A stretch of 8,872 nucleotides of DNA. It comes from Verrucomicrobiota bacterium (GTDB lineage Bacteria > Verrucomicrobiota > Verrucomicrobiia > Chthoniobacterales > UBA10450). How positions within the stretch are numbered: position 1 is the first letter of the stretch; each line of letters opens with the position of its first letter. Location of the stretch: NCBI GenBank assembly GCA_003218785.1, contig QHOM01000004.1, positions 1-8,872 on the forward strand. The letters are read 5' to 3'. The notes beneath the pieces are model-generated. The model worked only from the letters and a program-made list of their open reading frames with translations. It searched no databases and was not told the origin of the DNA. The position numbers and the translations under genes are program-made. Below are positions 4,056 through 8,872 of the stretch, piece by piece.

Positions 4056-6377
4056 TCAGACGCGCGAGCGCCGGCGGCCCGCGTTGCGCGTGTATTTCAC
4101 CGGCCCTCGTTTCGGTTCGATCCTAGTGATGCCAGCGCCACTTTTTACTTCCATGATTTGATCCCGTAAAAGCGCCGCGCGCTCGAATTCGAGATTGGCC
4201 GACGCTCGCTGCATTTCATCTTCTAGTTCGCGCAGCAGCTCGGTTATGTTAAAATCCCCGCCGGCTTCTTGAATGACGGAAGCGGCGATTTCGCGTCCGC
4301 GCAAAATCGTGTGCAAACTTTCCTGCACGGCGCGCCGAACGGTTTGCGGCGTGATGCCGTGCTTTTCGTTGTATTCCATTTGCCTGGCGCGCCGATATTC
4401 GGATATCGACGTCAGCGCTTCCATGCTTTGGGTGACCTGATCGGCGAAGAGCACGACTTCGCCGTTCACATGCCGCGCCGCGCGTCCCGCCGTCTGGATT
4501 AGGGAAGTTTGGCTGCGCAAAAATCCCTCCTTGTCCGCATCGAGAATGCAGACGAGCGAGACTTCTGGAAGATCGAGACCTTCGCGGAGCAAATTGATCC
4601 CGACTAGGATGTCGAAATCAGCCGCGCGCAGTCCACGCAAAATTTCGACGCGCTCAATCGTGTCGATGTCGCTGTGGAGGTAGCGGACTTTCAATCCGAC
4701 ATCCCGCAGATAATCGGCGAGGTCTTCAGCAGTTCGTTTCGTCAGCGTTGTTACCAGAACCCGCTCGTTCCTTTCGACACGCTGACGGCAGAGCTCGATT
4801 GTATCGTCGATCTGGTGTTTCAACGGCTTGACTGTGATTTTTGGATCGAGCAGTCCGGTAGGACGAATGATCTGTTCGATCACGAGCGGCGCCCCCGCCG
4901 TGCGAACGTCAAATTTTTCCGGTGGCTCGTCGGTACGCGAGACTACTTTTTCTGAGGAGCGCACGCGCCATCGCGTGCTGTTTGACGCGCCTCGCGTCAA
5001 ACTCTCTTTTCTCGATTTATGCGCAGAAGGACCATCCGGGGAGGCGCCGGATGGAGTACGCGAGGGCGCGTGGGCTCCCCGATCCGATTCCCCCGGCAGC
5101 ACGAATGGAATGGGCTCGTCTTGCCCGATCCGCTGTCGCTTGTGCGGAACGTACCCCTCATTTCCGACCGCGCTGTTTTCAATTTCGAATTCCGCCGGTG
5201 TGGCGCTCACGTAAATGAGCTGATTCGTCATCTTCATGAATTCGTCGAAATTGAGCGGCCGATTATCGAGCGCGCTAGGCAAACGAAATCCGTAATCGAC
5301 CAGCACGGTTTTGCGCGAGCGATCGCCTTCGTACATGCCACCGATCTGCGGAATCGTGGCGTGCGATTCATCGATCACGACGAGAAAATCTTTCGGGAAG
5401 AAATCGATGATTGTGTAGGGCTTCGATCCGGGTGGCCGTCCCGATAAATGGCGCGAATAATTCTCAATCCCGTTGCAGAATCCCATTTCCTGCAACATTT
5501 CGAGATCGTACTCCGTGCGCATTTTCAGCCGCTGGGCTTCGAGAAGTTTGTTCTGCGATTCGAGCACTTTGATTCGATCTTCCAGCTCCGCGCGAATGGT
5601 GCGCAGCGCCCGATTCAATTTGTCCGCCGGTGTCACGAATTGTTTCGCAGGATAGAACGTGATCACACTAAGCGATTCACGCGCGTGACCGGTTAAAGGA
5701 TCGAAGCGCGTGATCGCATCGACTTCGTCGCCGAAGAACTCGATGCGAATCGCTTCCTCATCCGCGGTCGCCGGATAAATTTCGACGACATCGCCGCGAA
5801 CACGGAACCTGCCGCGCGCAAAATTGATGTCGTTGCGCTCGTATAACATGTCGACCAAACGGCCGAGCACGGCTTCGCGCGAGAGACGCTGGCCCCGTTT
5901 TACGGTGAGCAGCATGTTCAAGTAATCTTCCGGCGAGGTGATGCCGTAGATGCAGGAGACACTGGCTACCACGATCGTGTCACGGCGTGAAAGCAGCGCG
6001 CTGGTCGCGGCGAGCCGCAAGCGCTCGATCTCTTCGTTAATCGACGAGTCCTTCTCGATGTAGGTGTCGGAGCGAGGAATATAAGCTTCCGGCTGGTAAT
6101 AATCGAAGTAGCTGACGAAATACTCGACGGCGTTGCGCGGGAAAAATTGCTTGAATTCGGAGTAAAGTTGCGCGGCGAGCGTTTTGTTGTGCGAAATAAC
6201 GAGCGTGGGCCGATTAAGCTCCCGGATCACATTGGCGATCGTGAACGTTTTTCCAGAACCGGTCACGCCGAGCAATGTCTGGTGACGGTTCCCCGCTTCG
6301 ACCGACTTGAGCAGCTTGGCGATCGCCTGGCCCTGGTCGCCCCGTGGCTTGTAATTCGATTCAAGCTTGAACGGCAT
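4056..6377 (-). CDS. uvrB: Excinuclease ABC subunit B, with a large internal insertion
   Basis: DNA-damage-binding helicase-like subunit of nucleotide excision repair. It is loaded by UvrA and recruits UvrC. Walker A GVTGSGKT is at 37-44; the damage-probing beta-hairpin YFDYYQPEAYIP is at 90-101. DESH (336-339), SATP (391-394), the helicase segment LVGINLLREGLDLPEVSLV (591-609) and QTAGRAAR (628-635) are intact. A C-terminal UVR motif for UvrC/UvrA contact lies at about 712-745. At 773 residues it is about 100 longer than usual (about 660-670). The excess lies at about 402-496, between SATPAEFEIENS and VIEQIIRPTGLLDP, in the linker between helicase domains. Part of it (123 bp) is a REP pair. 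The ATG at 6377 gives the canonical start (MPFKLESNYKPRGDQ); no Shine-Dalgarno is seen. Divergent from the cyclase-like gene. Confidence 0.97.
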   Translation of the reverse strand: MPFKLESNYKPRGDQGQAIAKLLKSVEAGNRHQTLLGVTGSGKTFTIANVIRELNRPTLVISHNKTLAAQLYSEFKQFFPRNAVEYFVSYFDYYQPEAYIPRSDTYIEKDSSINEEIERLRLAATSALLSRRDTIVVASVSCIYGITSPEDYLNMLLTVKRGQRLSREAVLGRLVDMLYERNDINFARGRFRVRGDVVEIYPATADEEAIRIEFFGDEVDAITRFDPLTGHARESLSVITFYPAKQFVTPADKLNRALRTIRAELEDRIKVLESQNKLLEAQRLKMRTEYDLEMLQEMGFCNGIENYSRHLSGRPPGSKPYTIIDFFPKDFLVVIDESHATIPQIGGMYEGDRSRKTVLVDYGFRLPSALDNRPLNFDEFMKMTNQLIYVSATPAEFEIENSAVGNEGYVPHKRQRIGQDEPIPFVLPGESDRGAHAPSRTPSGASPDGPSAHKSRKESLTRGASNSTRWRVRSSEKVVSRTDEPPEKFDVRTAGAPLVIEQIIRPTGLLDPKITVKPLKHQIDDTIELCRQRVERNERVLVTTLTKRTAEDLADYLRDVGLKVRYLHSDIDTIERVEILRGLRAADFDILVGINLLREGLDLPEVSLVCILDADKEGFLRSQTSLIQTAGRAARHVNGEVVLFADQVTQSMEALTSISEYRRARQMEYNEKHGITPQTVRRAVQESLHTILRGREIAASVIQEAGGDFNITELLRELEDEMQRASANLEFERAALLRDQIMEVKSGAGITRIEPKRGPVKYTRNAGRRRSRV
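4956..5078. repeat. 123-bp facing REP pair (BIME-like) inserted in frame in uvrB
   Basis: The left end on the + strand is GGAGC (4956-4960), then GCACGCG, CCAT, CGCGTGC (4961-4978). The right end on the - strand (5078-5056) has the same layout and matches the left end at 20 of 23 positions. Two further hairpins lie inside: a perfect 10-bp stem with a 3-base loop (4980-4989 / 4993-5002) and a perfect 8-bp stem CCATCCGG/CCGGATGG (5032-5039 / 5047-5054). Head to head the unit is 123 bp, exactly 41 codons, and leaves the uvrB frame intact. The encoded peptide is rich in Ser, Arg, Ala and Pro. Confidence 0.82.
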
Positions 6378-6382
6378 CCATC

Positions 6383-6388
6383 ATTCTA
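6383..6388 (-). promoter_or_regulatory. Possible -10 element of a uvrB promoter
   Basis: The minus strand reads TAGAAT (5 of 6 matches to TATAAT), ending six bases before the uvrB ATG at 6377. Transcription would begin at or next to the start codon, consistent with the missing Shine-Dalgarno. At 17 bases upstream the -35 position reads CGACTT, a poor match. No LexA-type palindrome was recognised in 6378-6476. Weak evidence. Confidence 0.25.
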
Positions 6389-6476
6389 GCATAAGATCGG
6401 CAATGAAGTCGGACCCCAGGGTGCGATTATCTTGCCGAATCCTCATATTGGACAATCATGCCCGCAGTATGGCTGT

Positions 6477-8872
6477 ATGTCGGAACCGATGGCGAAGGCG
6501 CTCGCGTTGCCAGGCTTTTTCATGCTATATCTCGCTGGACCGCTTGTGAGGCATGTCCTGTTCATGGACGTGGTGGGTTACTCGAAACTGCTGCTCGACG
6601 AGCAGCGTGATCTTCAACAACAACTGACTCAAATCGTCCGGGACACCGAGCAGGTGCGCAACGCGGAAGCGGCTGGCAGGCTGATCCGGATTCCCGCTGG
6701 AGATGGAATGGCGCTTGTTTTCTTTAACAGCCCGGAAACGCCAGTTCGCTGCGCGATCGAGATCGCCAAAAAGCTAAAAGAACATCCGGAGCTGAGACTG
6801 CGGATGGGTATTCACAGTGGACCGGTCAACGAGGTTCGAGATGTCAACGATCGAGCAAATGTTGCTGGCGCCGGGATTAACATCGCGCAGCGAGTGATGG
6901 ATTGCGGAGATGCAGGACACATTCTTCTCTCCCGACATGTCGCCGACGATCTGAAGCACTACCGGCAATGGCAGCCGCAGCTGCATGACTTGGGCGAGTG
7001 CGCGGTTAAACACGGCGAGCGCGTCAATGTGGTCAATCTCTACAGTGGAGAACTGGGCAATCCACAATTACCGGAAAAATTCAGACGAGGCAGACGCTGG
7101 AAAATGCTGCCACCGAGGTCAACCTCCGGACCGGATGGGGGAGCGGCGATAGGCCGTTGGGCCTTTATTGCTGTGGCCGTTGCGATCATTGGCGCGGTTG
7201 CCGTTGGTGTTCCGCTTTTTTTTCACCGGCTAGCGATTAAATCGGAAAACGCTTCTCTTTCGAAGTCCTCTCCTTTTCCCGCGTCGGCGATTCCGGAGAA
7301 AAGTATCGCTGTGCTCCCATTCGAAAACCGGAGCGATGAAAAGCGGAACGCTTATTTTGCGGACGGAGTGCAGAACGAAATTCTGACCGATCTCGCCAAG
7401 ATTGCAGATTTAAGAGTGATCAGTCGCACCAGCGTCATGCAGTACAAGAGCGGGGCGGAGCGTAACGTCCTTGAGATTGGTCAACAACTTGGGGTGGCCC
7501 ATCTGCTGGAAGGAAGCGTTCAGCGATCCGGCAATCGCGTCAGAGTAACCGCTCAGCTCATCGATGCCCGGTCAGATGCGCAACAGTGGGCAGAACATTA
7601 TGATCGTGATCTCGCTGATGTGTTCGCGATCCAAAGCGAAATTGCAAAGGCGATTGCGGATCAACTCCAGGCCAAACTCTCGCCCCAGGAAAAGGCACTC
7701 GTCGAAGAGATACCGACTGGGAATACGGAAGCATACGTGTTTTATTTGCGGGCGAACCAGATTGAGCGGAATCCGGACACGCTGCTCGAGGATTACAAAG
7801 CCGCCGAGCAACTTTACATGCAAGCGATTGAGCTCGATCCCAAGTTTGCCCTTGCCCACGCGCATCTTGCATCCACCTGCGCTGAGATTTTCCATTTTGA
7901 TGAACCGACCGAGGTTTGGAGAACGAAAGCCTATGCCGAAGCGGAAATTGCTCTGCGCCTCCAACCGAATCTGGCGGAAGCACACTTTGCGCTTGGCCAA
8001 TGCGTATACTGGATGGATCAGGACTATGATAGTGCTCTCAAGCAATTCGAGATCGCTTCTCGTTTATCGCCGAGCAACGGAGACATTGGCCGCTTGATCG
8101 CGGCGATTAAACGCCGGCAGGGCAAATGGGAACAATCGCTCGAAGCGTACGAAAAGGTTGCGAAGATCGATCCGCAAAATCCGAATACCGTCCGCGAACT
8201 TTTCTTTACGCTCACGGCGATGCGTCGCTGGCCCGAAGCTGCCAAATGGGGCGAACGAATGCGCGCAATTGCTCCGGCGTCGCTCGTCGCCAAAATTCAA
8301 AGCGGTTATGTCGATTTCTGGTGGAAAGGCGACACGCGCCTGCTCAAATCATTACTCAGCCAGGTGCCGGCAGGAACTGATCCAGACGGCGTGATAACGT
8401 CGTGCCGGTGGGACGTGGCCATGATCGACCGCGATTTTGTCGCGGCGCGCACGGCTTTGCAAAACTGCGGCCTGAACGAGGTCTCCTACACGGCTGGGAG
8501 CGCAACACCGAAGAGTTTTCTCCAAGGCTTGATCGAGCTGGCCGAAGGCAAACAGGCGCAGGCTCAGAAATTCTTTGAATTGGCGGAGCCGAATTTTGAA
8601 AAAGCGGTCGAGGAGGCGCCCTTGAGCGCTGATCGTCACGCCAACCTCGGTTGGTTCTACGCGTTTGCAGGTCGAAAGGACGAAGCTATTCGCGAAGGGA
8701 AACGCGCAGTGGAATTAAAGCCTGAGTCGAAAGATGCCTTGGATGGCCCGATCATGAATTGCTACCTCGCGCTGATCTACGCTCGTGTCGGCGAAAACGA
8801 TCTTGCGATTCCGCCTATCGAACGATTGCTAAAAACGCGGGGCGCGGTCGACAGTGCCGATTACAGCATCAC
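6477..8872 (+). CDS. Class III adenylate/guanylate cyclase-like, FlgO/TolB-like and TPR fusion protein (3' end missing)
   Basis: At least 798 codons, open to the right edge. Numbering uses ATG 6477. Residues about 25-205 form a class III cyclase homology domain: FMDVVGYSKL with D31, AGDGMALVFF with D76 (the two metal-binding Asp), RMGIHSGPV, and INIAQR with N135 and R139 of the transition-state pair. The Lys normally three residues before GD is Ile, and the usual Asp shortly before the VNxAxR motif is not seen, so substrate specificity is uncertain. A single membrane helix spans about 229-249. A FlgO/TolB-type domain starts at E274 (EKSIAVLPFENRSDEKRNAYFADG), and TPR repeats run from about 436 to the edge. 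This order is known in Verrucomicrobiota signalling proteins. ATGs at 6489, 6522 and 6564 share the frame, and none has a good Shine-Dalgarno. The start could be 6522 (MLYLAGPLVRHVLFMDVVGYS). The cyclase domain should be cytoplasmic and the rest across the membrane if the helix is topologically simple. Confidence 0.85.
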   Translation, partial: MSEPMAKALALPGFFMLYLAGPLVRHVLFMDVVGYSKLLLDEQRDLQQQLTQIVRDTEQVRNAEAAGRLIRIPAGDGMALVFFNSPETPVRCAIEIAKKLKEHPELRLRMGIHSGPVNEVRDVNDRANVAGAGINIAQRVMDCGDAGHILLSRHVADDLKHYRQWQPQLHDLGECAVKHGERVNVVNLYSGELGNPQLPEKFRRGRRWKMLPPRSTSGPDGGAAIGRWAFIAVAVAIIGAVAVGVPLFFHRLAIKSENASLSKSSPFPASAIPEKSIAVLPFENRSDEKRNAYFADGVQNEILTDLAKIADLRVISRTSVMQYKSGAERNVLEIGQQLGVAHLLEGSVQRSGNRVRVTAQLIDARSDAQQWAEHYDRDLADVFAIQSEIAKAIADQLQAKLSPQEKALVEEIPTGNTEAYVFYLRANQIERNPDTLLEDYKAAEQLYMQAIELDPKFALAHAHLASTCAEIFHFDEPTEVWRTKAYAEAEIALRLQPNLAEAHFALGQCVYWMDQDYDSALKQFEIASRLSPSNGDIGRLIAAIKRRQGKWEQSLEAYEKVAKIDPQNPNTVRELFFTLTAMRRWPEAAKWGERMRAIAPASLVAKIQSGYVDFWWKGDTRLLKSLLSQVPAGTDPDGVITSCRWDVAMIDRDFVAARTALQNCGLNEVSYTAGSATPKSFLQGLIELAEGKQAQAQKFFELAEPNFEKAVEEAPLSADRHANLGWFYAFAGRKDEAIREGKRAVELKPESKDALDGPIMNCYLALIYARVGENDLAIPPIERLLKTRGAVDSADYSI

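Noticed and set aside
4933..5063. Direct repeat GTACGCGA at 4933-4940 and 5056-5063 as a target-site duplication
   Set aside because: The second copy is part of the palindrome of the right-hand REP end while the first is outside the pair, so the match is more likely chance or shared motif; the 123-base spacing is noted but not decisive.
160..5078. CRISPR array
   Set aside because: The repeats are dispersed, palindromic and unequal in spacing, with no regular spacer units and no cas genes.
4893..5171. Intein, intron or frameshift in uvrB
   Set aside because: The frame is continuous, no intein splicing motifs or group I/II intron features were seen, and palindromic repeat ends account for part of the extra length.
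4828..5447. + strand open frames opposite uvrB
   Set aside because: They mirror the conserved uvrB coding sequence and repeat insertion; no start signals or recognisable motifs.
6378..6476. SOS (LexA) operator between uvrB and the cyclase gene
   Set aside because: No GAACN4GTTC or TGTTCN4GAACA type palindrome is present; only short distant inverted arms CGGCAA/TTGCCG (6398-6403, 6432-6437).
7558..8045. Long open frames in other phases inside the cyclase-FlgO-TPR gene (both strands)
   Set aside because: They overlap a continuous frame with clear domain motifs and have low-complexity, family-less translations; they are shadow frames.

Overview
The window looks like chromosome of a Verrucomicrobiota-type bacterium, probably close to the soil Chthoniobacterales (Spartobacteria / Udaeobacter-like). 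This is an inference from gene types: a pseudopilin with an A|FTLIE cleavage site and a degenerate C-terminal DG-like motif, a small Tic20/DUF4870 membrane protein, a cyclase-FlgO-TPR fusion protein, and many short palindromic repeats. No rRNA, tRNA, CRISPR array, transposase or phage gene was seen. All gaps between genes are shorter than 300 bases.

Layout, left to right. The C-terminal end of an unidentified + strand gene (1-173) converges on aroB (232-1308, -), with a pair of facing palindromic repeats between them. A type IV pseudopilin gene (1322-1996, -) sits 13 bases upstream of aroB in the same direction. A divergent intergenic region separates it from a small three-helix membrane protein gene (2114-2551, +). 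That gene converges on holA (2632-3927, -), again with a facing repeat pair between the two. holA lies downstream of uvrB (4056-6377, -) on the same strand, with another repeat between them. A large gene runs off the right edge from about 6477 (+): a class III cyclase-like domain, one membrane helix, a FlgO/TolB-like domain and TPR repeats.

The most notable content is a family of REP-like elements. Each has a GTAG, GTGG or GGAG head followed by a short imperfect palindrome, and most occur as two copies facing each other. This is the architecture of REP/BIME elements mobilised in trans by RAYT transposases. Two pairs are intergenic and supply stop codons of flanking genes. Two more pairs lie in frame inside housekeeping genes: 162 bp (54 codons) in holA and 123 bp (41 codons) in uvrB. 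Head to head, both are exact multiples of three. The proteins therefore appear to carry extra peptide segments made from mobile repeats, comparable to the Rickettsia palindromic elements.

The genes do not form one pathway. uvrB (nucleotide excision repair) and holA (replication clamp loader) share strand and may be co-transcribed. The pseudopilin and aroB (shikimate pathway) may form a second unit. The right-hand gene is a putative membrane signalling protein transcribed divergently from uvrB.
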